From the NCBI GenBank assembly GCA_039028795.1, contig JBCCHJ010000021.1, positions 12,810 to 76,809 of the forward strand: a DNA stretch of 64,000 nucleotides. The letters are read 5' to 3'. Position numbers and translations under genes: made by a program. This DNA comes from Thermohalobaculum sp039028795. GTDB lineage: Bacteria; Pseudomonadota; Alphaproteobacteria; Rhodobacterales; Rhodobacteraceae. Below the pieces are notes generated by a model, which saw nothing but the letters and a program-made list of their open reading frames with translations, made no database searches and was not told where the DNA came from. Shown here piece after piece: positions 8,601 to 16,116 of the stretch; position 1 is the stretch's first letter, and each line of letters starts with the position of its first letter.

Positions 8601-8833
8601 CTAAGCCCGGGGATGCGGTGATGGATAAGGCGCGGGCATTCATGCAGGCCTCGTCCAATTCAGAGATCGATAAGAACACGCCACCGGGAATGGATGGCGG
8701 GCACTACTTCACCTCGGCCGAGGATCTCGCGCTAGCCATGCAATCCAATGGATGCGCCGGGGCGATCTTCAATGATGGCGAAGGTCCGGTGAATGCCATC
8801 GGCCGCGCATTGGAATCGAAAATCGCGGGCTGA
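5660..8833 (+). CDS. Large membrane-anchored protein with biotinyl/lipoyl-like head and ~60-residue repeats
   Basis: 1057 residues, function unknown. Residues 1-80 resemble a biotinyl/lipoyl (single hybrid motif) domain: Gly-rich strands ending VRAPRPGRVVPLVAPGDEV, with Lys48 (RSKEH) near where a modified lysine would sit. A charged helix leads to three membrane segments (about 138-160, 170-190, 200-218). From about 370 to 760 runs an Ala/Pro-rich acidic region with a degenerate repeat of about 60 residues, copies beginning near 434, 495, 555, 615, 676 and 739 (DGWLTNGALPVLQTDSVAGP and DGWLVDAEVPVMMSEAPRGP are the clearest). A distinct globular C-terminal domain (about 858-1057) has no family I recognise; it contains a conserved-looking FFHNKMPLFGAKPGDAV segment. 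It stands alone in its transcription unit. Confidence 0.8.
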   Translation: MGEAGRKLTIRMPDNPRLRSAEVGKLHLDPGARVRVGSPIMTLISRSKEHMVRAPRPGRVVPLVAPGDEVSGGDPLYILNIDEKALAEAKRNEREVVAVEKAKWAEGLTPEVIEPVMRQRAERAARSYDFTGLVSSWAKPALAIALYVLACFALLPILNAFGRDASMGTLIAMCIGCILFGAVIFHLYAPDSGWWPRWTVRLVAASWIGISSMAIFYQQDTPDDITLADATAPLTRLFVAPEEVSIPVPDVAPKAPVILASGIAAGPTDEFPVPDYGLPKSVLGAPAAQPVPHGVRVLAWGRVVPTNASGDVLAFDQTDVIAEQMLASAAPADEVQAAQNSAALAATAEETEVPLSLATAPDLSVFRIPARDGGGTLIEVAHGSVAPEPTAPKADAVPARPTSADTQLQARTSEAIELLADGAVQPDTSVTAVSSWLGSAAVPVLLAETTHGPLQEPLPAVRAAKDAGLAQRDSREIRSTAGQAKMPALAAADNDGWLTNGALPVLQTDSVAGPDPDAGPSVAVAQDTAPVSGGAVRLALSEVDVAKPGLSTGSRESVKLAAVAVMQSDSLSEPVPDAAPPVVEAQDLTEAERLNARVAYAADAASKPSVDAITDGWLVDAEVPVMMSEAPRGPETDPAAPSAGEQDTIDDQLLALGVPAEHAATEPLVSANTPKVAPSEGVEIAILQSDRVATQEISDAAIQSALASSAPARAAVPSFLRPGLDPDVVLYAQRNAARDGWMFDQADRLATVKAETDLVLALEDDQNPASDAPAPAASPVEGDDAVSAPSADAGPVELAVLEGGLNTTVGFGAPVSALNGLGIVSLARPVSDALQVAAAPADVPVVPPWQPEPEPALAERVMLFLFYDDPRLKDVPGVGDDWQPLMSPDLAAAIETSKVEAVNEVLEVTNWCAAANDPGGKKEKFLPGGAYRTAVLGDRIRLLQVRVALPDDKLAQLEQEVPVFGDGPSGFFHNKMPLFGAKPGDAVMDKARAFMQASSNSEIDKNTPPGMDGGHYFTSAEDLALAMQSNGCAGAIFNDGEGPVNAIGRALESKIAG

Positions 8834-9204
8834 GACATGGCCCATCATTTTGATCGACCTTCCCTGCCATAAGAACACGGCGGCGAATCTTACGAATTGC
8901 TGCGAATAAAATCCGACGTCGTACTTAAAACTCAGAGCATGAAGCCTGCGTAGACCGGGTCGTTTTGACCCGGCGGAGCTCCCATCGGGCCCGCCCGTCC
9001 CGGATTATTGGCTCATCAGCCTTTAAAAACCGCGCTAACACAGTCGGCAGCCGGCCACTCGATCCCCGAGAAGGTGATTCAAGCTGCACGCATTTGCCTG
9101 AAGAGTTCCACCCGCCGAAGGTTGTTCTCTGTTCGTTCTCACAGCATCTGGGGGGTATACCTTTCGTCAACCACAAAATGTATCGACTTTGGCGAAAAAA
9201 CCCG

Positions 9205-9232
9205 TTGACGTGATTCAAAACTGTCATATTGT
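9205..9232 (+). promoter_or_regulatory. Putative sigma-70 promoter of nrdJ (long form)
   Basis: TTGACG (9205-9210), 16 bp, TATTGT (9227-9232). Transcription would start near 9239, leaving a leader of about 180 nt. A degenerate NrdR half-site overlaps the -10. Confidence 0.5.
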
Positions 9233-9252
9233 CGGTTGGGCAGTAGCGGAAA

Positions 9253-9268
9253 CCACAACATATAGTGG
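9253..9268 (+). promoter_or_regulatory. NrdR box
   Basis: CCACAACATATAGTGG matches the NrdR consensus (acaCwAtATaTwGtgt) with an intact right half-site TATAGTGG. NrdR represses ribonucleotide reductase genes when (d)ATP is high and normally binds box pairs 31-32 bp apart. The upstream partner is poor: the best match, AACTGTCATATTGTCG (9219-9234), is offset by 34 bp. Confidence 0.65.
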
Positions 9269-9336
9269 AAGCTGCTGCATATAGAGGGGATCCTCCGGGA
9301 TCATCGAGCACAACAGACAACCACGCACAACCGGAT

Positions 9337-9391
9337 GGCGAAGCCACTCGGATCGGCGGGTCTCTGCCCGCCGCATGGGACAAGAGTCGCC
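9337..9391 (+). other. Leader stem-loops ahead of nrdJ
   Basis: A perfect 7-bp hairpin CGGCGGG (9354-9360)/CCCGCCG (9367-9373) with a 6-nt loop sits inside an outer stem: GGCGA (9337-9341) plus CTC (9347-9349) pairs with GAGTCGCC (9384-9391), leaving AGCCA bulged. The structure ends 29 nt before the start codon. It does not show the conserved core of the cobalamin riboswitch. Confidence 0.4.
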
Positions 9392-9420
9392 GAATCAGCG
9401 ATCGGAACGAGGGAAGACGG

Positions 9421-12400
9421 ATGAAGATCGACCGCAAGTTCACAACAACAGGCAAGGACGCCTACGCCGCGATTGAGTTCCGCAAGGCAACGTCCGAAAT
9501 AAGAAACCCCGATGGGTCGGTCATCTTTCAGTTGAAGGACTTCGACGTTCCAGCTGCGTGGTCTCAAGTGGCCGCAGACGTGCTGGCCCAGAAGTACTTC
9601 CGCAAGGCGGGCGTGCCTGCGCGCCTGAAAAAGGTCCGCGAAAAGGGTGTGCCCGAATTCCTGTGGCGTTCAGTTGCGGACGAGGCCGCGCTGGCCGAGC
9701 TGCCAGAAGAAGACCGTATCGGCGGAGAGACCTCGGCCAAGCAAGTCTTCGACCGTCTGGCCGGTACTTGGGCCTATTGGGGCTGGAAGGGCGGCTATTT
9801 CACTGACGCGGACGACGCCCGCGCCTATTTCGACGAAATGCGGGTCATGCTTGCCATGCAGATCGCGGCGCCGAACTCTCCACAATGGTTCAACACGGGC
9901 CTGCACTGGGCCTATGGAATCGATGGTCCTTCCCAGGGCCATTTCTATGTCGACTACAAGACCGGAAAACTAACCCGGTCGAAATCTTCCTACGAACATC
10001 CACAGCCGCACGCCTGCTTCATCCAGTCGGTCGCTGACGATCTGGTGAACGAAGGCGGCATCATGGATCTCTGGACCCGTGAGGCGCGGCTGTTCAAATA
10101 CGGCTCGGGCACCGGCACGAACTTTTCCTCCCTGCGCGCCGAGAACGAGTCGTTAGGCGGCGGCGGCCGATCTTCGGGGCTGATGTCTTTCTTGAAGATT
10201 GGAGATCGAGCCGCCGGCGCCATCAAATCAGGTGGAACCACGCGCCGGGCCGCAAAGATGGTGATCTGCGATATGGATCACCCGGATATTGAAACCTTCA
10301 TCAACTGGAAGGTTCGCGAAGAGCAGAAAGTCGCTGCCTTGGTCGCGGGATCAAAGCTGCACGAAGCCAAGCTGAATGCGATCTTCGACGCAATCAACGC
10401 CTGGGACGGAACGGCTGAAGGGCGCACAGACCCGAAGGTGAATGCTCCGCTCAAGGCGGCCATGAAGGACGCCAAGAAGGTCATGATCCCCGAGGCCTAC
10501 ATCAAGCGTATCCTGCAGTACGCCGATCAGGGCTTCAGCAGCATCGAGTTCCCCGTGTTGGACACGGATTGGGATTCGGAAGCGTACCTCACGGTTTCCG
10601 GTCAAAACTCGAACAACTCCGTCCGCGTCACTGATGCCTTCCTGAAGGCCGTTGAAGAGGACAAGGATTGGGAATTGATCCGCCGCACAGACGGTGCCGT
10701 CGCGAAAACAGTGAAGGCGCGGGATCTCTGGGAAGAAATCGGCCATGCCGCTTGGGCCTGTGCCGATCCCGGAATGCAATACCACGATACGATCAACGAC
10801 TGGCACACCTGCCCGAACTCGGGACAGATCCGGGCGTCGAACCCGTGCTCGGAATACATGTTCCTGGACGACACGGCCTGCAACCTGGCGTCGATGAACC
10901 TGCTGCAATTCCTGAGAGACGATGGTTTCGACGTCTTGGCCTACGAGCATGCGACGCGGCTTTGGACCGTGACGCTGGAGGTCTCGGTCCTGATGGCGCA
11001 GTTCCCGTCGAAGGAGATCGCCGAGCTTTCTTATCGCTACCGCACATTGGGTCTGGGCTATGCCAATATCGGCGGTTTGCTGATGATGCTGGGCCATTCC
11101 TATGACTCGGTGGAAGGCCGGGCCATTTGCGGCGCATTGACCGCGATTCTGACGGGCGTGTCCTATGCGACATCAGCCGAGATGGCGTCGCAACTCGGCC
11201 CGTTCCCGGGTTATGAGAATAACGCAGATGAAATGTTGCGCGTCATGCGGAACCATCGTCGGGCGGCTTACTCCGAAACCAAAGGCTATGAGAAACTGGC
11301 GACGTTGCCGGTCCCGCTGGACGCAAAGAACTGCCCGGATCAGCATCTGGTCGAACGTGCCCGCATCGCATGGGATATGGCGCTGGAACTGGGTGAAGAG
11401 TACGGCTATCGCAACGCCCAGTCCTCGGTCATCGCACCGACCGGCACCATCGGCCTGGTCATGGACTGTGACACCACAGGGATCGAGCCCGACTTTGCGC
11501 TGGTAAAGTTCAAGAAGCTGGCCGGTGGCGGATACTTCAAGATTATCAACCGCGCGGTGCCTAAGGCATTGGAAAACCTGGGCTATGCGCCTGAGGAAAT
11601 CACTGGCATCGTCGACTATGCCGTCGGCAAAGGCACGCTTGAAGGCGCCCCTGGCGTCACCGAGGACAAGCTGAAACTCTTGGGCTTTGGCCCGGATGAG
11701 TTCAAGGCGATCGAAGCAGCGTTGGGCTCGGCCTTCGATATCCGCTTCGTCTTCAATCAGTGGACATTGGGCGCCGATTTCTGCACCGAAACGCTTGGCC
11801 TGACCGAAGCGCAGATGATGACGCCTGACTTCGATCTGCTGAAAGCGATCGGCTTCACCTCAACCGAGATTGACGCGACCAACGTCCATGTCTGCGGGAC
11901 GATGACGTTGGAAGGCGCACCGGGCTTGAAGGACGAACACCTCCCGGTCTTCGACTGCGCCAACCCATGCGGCAAGCTTGGCAAACGGTATCTCAGCGTG
12001 AACTCGCACATCGACATGATGGCTGCGGCGCAACCGTTCATTTCGGGTGCGATCTCGAAGACGATCAACATGCCGAACGAGGCAACCATCGACGATTGTA
12101 AGGACGCATACCTGCGCTCCTGGCGGATGGGCATCAAGGCAAACGCGCTCTATCGCGATGGATCGAAACTGTCTCAGCCTCTGTCGGCTGCCCTGATCGA
12201 TGACGCGGATGATGAAATCGCCGAGGCAACACCGGCTGCCGCCGCCGAAATGGTTGCCGAGAAGGTGATCGAAAAGATCATCGTCAAGGAAACCCGCGGC
12301 AACCGGCAGACCCTGCCGCACCGCCGCCGGGGCTACACCCAGAAGGCGGTTGTCGGCGGTCACAAGGTTTACCTGCACACCGGCGAATTCCAGGACGGTC

Positions 12401-13110
12401 AGTTGGGCGAGATCTTCATCGACATGCACAAAGAAGGCGCAGCCTTCCGGGCGATGATGAACAACTTCGCCATCGCAGTGTCGATGGGTCTGCAATACGG
12501 CGTGCCGCTGGACAAGTTCGTCGAGGCCTTCACCTTCACCCGGTTCGAGCCTGCCGGCATCGTCAACGGCAACGATAACATCAAGAACGCGACCTCGGTA
12601 CTGGACTACATCTTCCGCGAATTGGCCGTGTCCTATCTGGACCGTACAGACCTCGCCCATGTCGAACCCGACGGGATGCGGTTCGACGACATCGGTGGCG
12701 GCATTGCCGAAGGCGACTTGAACGTGGCCGAGGCCGAAGAAGACGTCGCCCAGCCTGCGATCGAGATGATCAAGTCTCTGACATCCTCGGGCTATTCCCG
12801 CCGCCGCCTGCCGAAAGAGCTGACGGTCCTGCAGGGCGGACAGCCGCAGATGACGCAAGGCACCGCTTCGGCGCCAACAGCCCCGGTGATGACATCCGGC
12901 GCAACTGCAACAGCCGCAGCGCCTGCGGTTGCCCCGACGGCGGCCAATGTGGCGGTGGCTCTGGCGGCCCCAGCCATGGACCGCCGGACTGAGGCAAAGA
13001 TGAAGGGCTACGAAGGGGATGCCTGCGGCGAGTGCGGGAACTTCACCCTGGTTCGCAATGGCACCTGCATGAAGTGCGACACCTGCGGGGCAACATCTGG
13101 ATGTAGCTGA
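9421..13110 (+). CDS. nrdJ: Adenosylcobalamin-dependent (class II) ribonucleotide reductase, long form
   Basis: 1229 residues from ATG 9421; the frame is open further upstream but a GTG at 9265 would lie in the NrdR box, and MKIDRKFTTTGKD is the typical alphaproteobacterial N-terminus, preceded by GAGGGA. It reduces ribonucleotides to deoxyribonucleotides with coenzyme B12. Visible: PQWFNTGLHW, HACFIQSVADD with a redox Cys, the NPCSEYMFLDDTACNL loop carrying the thiyl-radical Cys and catalytic Glu, IAPTGTIGLVMDCDTTGIEP, and a C-terminal four-Cys finger (CGECGNF ... CMKCDTCG) that relays reducing power. An Ala-rich linker of about 90 residues precedes the finger. A 64-residue gene follows 14 bases downstream. 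Confidence 0.96.
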   Translation: MKIDRKFTTTGKDAYAAIEFRKATSEIRNPDGSVIFQLKDFDVPAAWSQVAADVLAQKYFRKAGVPARLKKVREKGVPEFLWRSVADEAALAELPEEDRIGGETSAKQVFDRLAGTWAYWGWKGGYFTDADDARAYFDEMRVMLAMQIAAPNSPQWFNTGLHWAYGIDGPSQGHFYVDYKTGKLTRSKSSYEHPQPHACFIQSVADDLVNEGGIMDLWTREARLFKYGSGTGTNFSSLRAENESLGGGGRSSGLMSFLKIGDRAAGAIKSGGTTRRAAKMVICDMDHPDIETFINWKVREEQKVAALVAGSKLHEAKLNAIFDAINAWDGTAEGRTDPKVNAPLKAAMKDAKKVMIPEAYIKRILQYADQGFSSIEFPVLDTDWDSEAYLTVSGQNSNNSVRVTDAFLKAVEEDKDWELIRRTDGAVAKTVKARDLWEEIGHAAWACADPGMQYHDTINDWHTCPNSGQIRASNPCSEYMFLDDTACNLASMNLLQFLRDDGFDVLAYEHATRLWTVTLEVSVLMAQFPSKEIAELSYRYRTLGLGYANIGGLLMMLGHSYDSVEGRAICGALTAILTGVSYATSAEMASQLGPFPGYENNADEMLRVMRNHRRAAYSETKGYEKLATLPVPLDAKNCPDQHLVERARIAWDMALELGEEYGYRNAQSSVIAPTGTIGLVMDCDTTGIEPDFALVKFKKLAGGGYFKIINRAVPKALENLGYAPEEITGIVDYAVGKGTLEGAPGVTEDKLKLLGFGPDEFKAIEAALGSAFDIRFVFNQWTLGADFCTETLGLTEAQMMTPDFDLLKAIGFTSTEIDATNVHVCGTMTLEGAPGLKDEHLPVFDCANPCGKLGKRYLSVNSHIDMMAAAQPFISGAISKTINMPNEATIDDCKDAYLRSWRMGIKANALYRDGSKLSQPLSAALIDDADDEIAEATPAAAAEMVAEKVIEKIIVKETRGNRQTLPHRRRGYTQKAVVGGHKVYLHTGEFQDGQLGEIFIDMHKEGAAFRAMMNNFAIAVSMGLQYGVPLDKFVEAFTFTRFEPAGIVNGNDNIKNATSVLDYIFRELAVSYLDRTDLAHVEPDGMRFDDIGGGIAEGDLNVAEAEEDVAQPAIEMIKSLTSSGYSRRRLPKELTVLQGGQPQMTQGTASAPTAPVMTSGATATAAAPAVAPTAANVAVALAAPAMDRRTEAKMKGYEGDACGECGNFTLVRNGTCMKCDTCGATSGCS

Positions 13111-13124
13111 GGAGGAGGGAACTC

Positions 13125-13319
13125 ATGACCCCATATGACGACACGAAGAGCGACATGGTGGACACGGACGAGGCCGATCTGATGGACGGCCCAAGGACAA
13201 CACCGAACCAACTTCGACGGTCAGACAAGGGTCATGAATACTACGAAGTGAAGAATGCCATCCGCCGCGCTGCCCAACGCCGGCAACGCACCCGGAGGAT
13301 GGCGTCATTCAGAAGATAA
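13125..13319 (+). CDS. Small charged protein downstream of nrdJ
   Basis: 64 residues, acidic first third (DDTKSDMVDTDEADLMDGP) and strongly basic end (RRAAQRRQRTRRMASFRR). A very strong ribosome site, GAGGAGGGA, lies just upstream and the gap from the nrdJ stop is only 14 bases, so it is a real, co-transcribed gene. No domain recognised; the bipolar charge suggests a binding or regulatory partner, possibly of NrdJ or nucleic acid. The pair is closed by a terminator at 13416. Confidence 0.7.
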   Translation: MTPYDDTKSDMVDTDEADLMDGPRTTPNQLRRSDKGHEYYEVKNAIRRAAQRRQRTRRMASFRR

Positions 13320-13347
13320 TGGGCGCAGGGGGCGCGACCCAAAAGTG

Positions 13348-13404
13348 ATCAGGCCGCAGGCGAGACCCACCGGGCAGTGAAGGTCCAACAACGAGAAGCC
13401 TGAT
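13348..13404 (+). other. Structured 3' region between the small gene and its terminator
   Basis: ATCAGGC (13348-13354) pairs perfectly with GCCTGAT (13398-13404), enclosing GACCC/GGTC segments. With the terminator it makes a compact about 100-nt folded RNA: either a 3' UTR element or a processed sRNA. No known RNA family recognised. Confidence 0.3.
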
Positions 13405-13415
13405 AACACGGACCT

Positions 13416-13440
13416 GGGGCGGCTTCGGCCGCCCCTTTTT
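13416..13440 (+). terminator. Rho-independent terminator of nrdJ and the small gene
   Basis: GGGGCGGC-TTCG-GCCGCCCC followed by five T. Eight perfect G/C pairs with a UUCG tetraloop: a textbook intrinsic terminator. Confidence 0.92.
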
Positions 13441-13604
13441 CGTTTGCGACCAGTCGGGTCTGAAGACCCCCAAGTTGGCGGCAATCGCAATCCAATCCAT
13501 GAGAGGTCGTTTCAGGCATAACCACATCGACGGGTCATCTTGACAGGGTTCAGCAAGCCCGGGAGACTCAACACGCTACAGACTAGGCGGTGCGGGTCGG
13601 ATGG

Positions 13605-14267
13605 ATGGACGTTTTCCTCAGCTACAGCTCAACCAATCACATCTACGCGCAGCAAATGCGGGACCGTTTGACCGAGGCTGGGCTGACCGTCTGGCAAGAC
13701 CAAGGCCAGTTCCGGGCCGGCGATGACTGGCGGGATGTGATTGATCACGGGTTGAGCGCATGCCAGTGCGTCGTGGTGATCCTGACGCCCTCGGCGACCG
13801 TATCGTCTTATGTGACCTATGAATGGGCCTTCGCCTATGGCCAGGGCAAAACCGTGATCCCGGCGGTTTTCGAAGACTGCGAGCGCCATCCCCGCCTGGA
13901 AGCCTGGCAATGCGAGATCTTCACCCACGCACAGCATCAGCCCTGGGACCGTGTGATCGCGCGGGTGCAAGAGATCACGGGCAAGACTGGTCCCGCGGAT
14001 GAAAGCCCAGAAGCATCGCCCGAGCCCGGCGAAGACGGGCGCGATGGGGGTCTTGACCGGCAGATGGCCACCTATCGCATTCTCGATTATCTCGACAGCA
14101 AGCGTATAAACATGGTGAGCTTCATCCGAATCCAGAAGCAGATCGACGCGGATTACAGTATCGATTTTCTGCGCAGTCTGGCCGTCGGCGACGACCGGCG
14201 CCTCCGTCATTGCACGCTGGCGGGTGGTAAAGCGGGCTTGGGCCGGCTGACGCCACGCGAGTTCTAA
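13605..14267 (+). CDS. TIR-domain protein with C-terminal helical domain
   Basis: 220 residues from ATG 13605 (MDVFLSYSS); a GTG at 13590 is also in frame and neither start has a good ribosome site. Residues 1-130 form a TIR domain: strand A FLSYSS, box 2 region DQGQFRAGDDW, VVVILTPSATVSSYVTYEWAFAYG with Glu73 at the catalytic position of NAD-cleaving TIR enzymes. An acidic Pro/Glu linker leads to a basic domain (about 150-220) that looks like a small winged helix. TIR enzymes act in NAD+ depletion, signalling or phage defence; no Thoeris ThsA-type partner is adjacent. It ends in a 4-base convergent overlap with the UbiH-family gene. Confidence 0.85.
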   Translation: MDVFLSYSSTNHIYAQQMRDRLTEAGLTVWQDQGQFRAGDDWRDVIDHGLSACQCVVVILTPSATVSSYVTYEWAFAYGQGKTVIPAVFEDCERHPRLEAWQCEIFTHAQHQPWDRVIARVQEITGKTGPADESPEASPEPGEDGRDGGLDRQMATYRILDYLDSKRINMVSFIRIQKQIDADYSIDFLRSLAVGDDRRLRHCTLAGGKAGLGRLTPREF

Positions 14268-15454
14268 CGGGGCGGTGATACGCCCAATCCGGTACGGATC
14301 GCCAGGTCACGCAGCGGTTTGATCCGGTTTGTCGCGCTGAGCCCAAGGCGGCGCAGGTCCCTGATGGGTTGCGCCTCGGCCTGGGCTGCGCGGTTCAAAA
14401 GATCGACGCCCGCCACACGGGCCATCGTGCGCGGCAGGATCTGCATTTGATACCGATCCAGCAGTTCTGGTGCGCCGGGATCCGGGGCATCTTTGATCAG
14501 ACCGGCCAACGTCTCGACATCGTGCAGCGAGGTGTTCAGCCCCTGTGCCCCAATCGGCGGCATGACGTGGGCTGCCTCGGCAGCCAGGGCCAGGCGTGGG
14601 CCGCGCACGGAAAGGGCGACTTGGCTGATGATCGGCCAGATCGCCTTTGGCCCGGTAATCTGCAATGGACCAAAGAGGTTCATCGTCGATTGCGTCAGGG
14701 CCTGGCTGATCCCGCTGTCGTCTTGCTGGGCAAGATCGGACGCCTGCCTCCCGGGCATCATCCAGACAATGGATGAACACGGCAGGCCTTCGAAATCCGG
14801 CATTGGCACCAGCGTCAGCGGCCCGCCGGTGCGGTGGATCTCCGTGGATACCCCATCATGGGGCCGCGGATGCGTCACGGCGCAAACCAGCGCTTTCTGC
14901 CCATAGGCCCAACGGCGGTGATTGATCCCCGCCAATCCGCGAAGGGTCGACTCGCGCCCGTCCGCGGCCAGAACCAGTTTCGCTCCGATCTGGGTTCCGT
15001 CCGACAGCCGCACAATCGCCTGGTCCAAGCGCGGGGTGAAGCCGGTGACGCGGGTGTCATTGATCAGACGCACATTCGATTGCACCCGCAGTGCATTTCC
15101 TAGGGCATCCTTGGCCGGTTGGTTCGGCACGTTCCATCCAAAGAGGTCGTGCCCCGCGGTCTCTGCATCGAAATCCGCTGTTTCCCGCGGAACTGGGTCG
15201 CGTCCGCCGGCATCGACAATCCGCATGATGCAGAGCGGCGCGCCAAGGCCTTCCAGGCCATCCCAGACCCCGGCCTTCGCCAACGTCGCGATCCCCGGCT
15301 GCAGGATGGCCGTGGTGCGAAGGTCTGGCTCCTTCGGACCATCCGCGGGTGCCGGATCAACCAGCACCACCTCATGACCATCCGCAGCAAGGCGCGCTGC
15401 TGCGCTGAGCCCCGCTATGCCGCCGCCTGCAATCAGAACACCGGTTGTTTCCAT
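14264..15454 (-). CDS. UbiH/COQ6-family FAD-dependent monooxygenase (ubiquinone hydroxylase)
   Basis: 396 residues from ATG 15454; a TTG two codons upstream is possible. The N-terminal dinucleotide fold VLIAGGGIAGLSAAARLA binds FAD, the second FAD motif LVLAADGRESTLRGLAG is mid-protein, and GAQGLNTSLHDVETLAGLI is the UbiH-type third motif. Enzymes of this group hydroxylate the polyprenyl-benzoquinone ring in ubiquinone synthesis; alphaproteobacteria often have one or two generalist UbiH/UbiL/UbiM members, and the ring position cannot be told here. No neighbour is part of the ubiquinone pathway. Confidence 0.88.
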   Translation of the reverse strand: METTGVLIAGGGIAGLSAAARLAADGHEVVLVDPAPADGPKEPDLRTTAILQPGIATLAKAGVWDGLEGLGAPLCIMRIVDAGGRDPVPRETADFDAETAGHDLFGWNVPNQPAKDALGNALRVQSNVRLINDTRVTGFTPRLDQAIVRLSDGTQIGAKLVLAADGRESTLRGLAGINHRRWAYGQKALVCAVTHPRPHDGVSTEIHRTGGPLTLVPMPDFEGLPCSSIVWMMPGRQASDLAQQDDSGISQALTQSTMNLFGPLQITGPKAIWPIISQVALSVRGPRLALAAEAAHVMPPIGAQGLNTSLHDVETLAGLIKDAPDPGAPELLDRYQMQILPRTMARVAGVDLLNRAAQAEAQPIRDLRRLGLSATNRIKPLRDLAIRTGLGVSPPR

Positions 15455-15606
15455 GCCCAAAAGATAGGGCGGTGCTGCTTGGGTCTCAATGCACCCGGAA
15501 ATGCCCTGGTGACGCAGGACCAGAATTCTTCAGCCTGTGTTTATCTGCGCCCGAGAGACTTGGGTGGGACGGCCGCGAAACGTTCCCGTTCGCCACCACC
15601 GGATTC

Positions 15607-16056
15607 CTATGTTCGCAGGCTTTGGAAGAAGTCGCGCAGCATGCGGGCGGACGCCTCTTCTTTGATCCCGCCATAGACGTCCGGCTTGTGATGGCATGTG
15701 CTCGCCTCAAAAACCCGCGGACCATGGTCGACCCCTCCGCCTTTTGGGTCCGGCGCACCATACCAGAGCTGTGCAATGCGGGCATGGGATATGGCACCAG
15801 CGCACATCGGGCAGGGCTCCAGCGTCACGGTAAGCCCGCACCCCGTCAGCCGCTCGGACCCCAGCGCGCCCCCGCCAGCGCGCAGAACCAGGATTTCCGC
15901 ATGGGCTGTTGGGTCGTTCAACTCCCGCACTCGGTTCCCATCAGCCGCAAGAACCCGTCCATCCGGTGCGCTCAGCACAGCACCCACGGGCGTCTCACCG
16001 CGCTGTGCGGCTTTTTTTGCCTCTTCCAGGGCCAGGTCCATGTGGCTTCTGAACAT
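15607..16056 (-). CDS. tadA: tRNA-specific adenosine-34 deaminase
   Basis: 149 residues from ATG 16056; the frame extends to a TTG at 16101 but the family normally begins a few residues before DLALEEAKKAA. Converts wobble adenosine to inosine in tRNA(Arg). The zinc site is complete: HAE (His ligand and proton-shuttling Glu) and PCPMCAGA with both Cys ligands. Divergent from the rluB-type gene, with 60 bases between starts. Confidence 0.94.
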   Translation of the reverse strand: MFRSHMDLALEEAKKAAQRGETPVGAVLSAPDGRVLAADGNRVRELNDPTAHAEILVLRAGGGALGSERLTGCGLTVTLEPCPMCAGAISHARIAQLWYGAPDPKGGGVDHGPRVFEASTCHHKPDVYGGIKEEASARMLRDFFQSLRT

Positions 16057-16116
16057 GCCGACCCGTCTAAGCTGGATTGGGCTGGCGCGCCAGTCCGCCA
16101 AAGGGTACGAGGCCCC

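Larger units (their letters stand above)
8834..9420 (+). other. 587-nt non-coding region upstream of nrdJ (long form)
   Basis: No convincing gene: open frames here on either strand lack coding character and ribosome sites. The last 220 bases hold a promoter, an NrdR box and a structured leader, listed separately. 8834-9200 holds nothing I can name beyond G+C-rich stretches near 8955-9000. Confidence 0.6.

Noticed and set aside
9239..9420. Cobalamin riboswitch ahead of the B12-dependent reductase
   Set aside because: The B12 box and the conserved core of that riboswitch are not visible; only unrelated hairpins are seen.
9265..9420. Upstream extension of nrdJ to a GTG at 9265
   Set aside because: That codon lies inside the NrdR box and the extra 52 residues have no family likeness; ATG 9421 fits.
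8925..9455. 176-codon open frame on the minus strand upstream of nrdJ
   Set aside because: It runs across the promoter, NrdR box and leader, has no ribosome site and an implausible Cys/Arg-rich product.
15445..16116. N-terminal extension of the rluB-type gene
   Set aside because: The open frame is the antisense shadow of tadA; the S4 domain starts just after ATG 16117.
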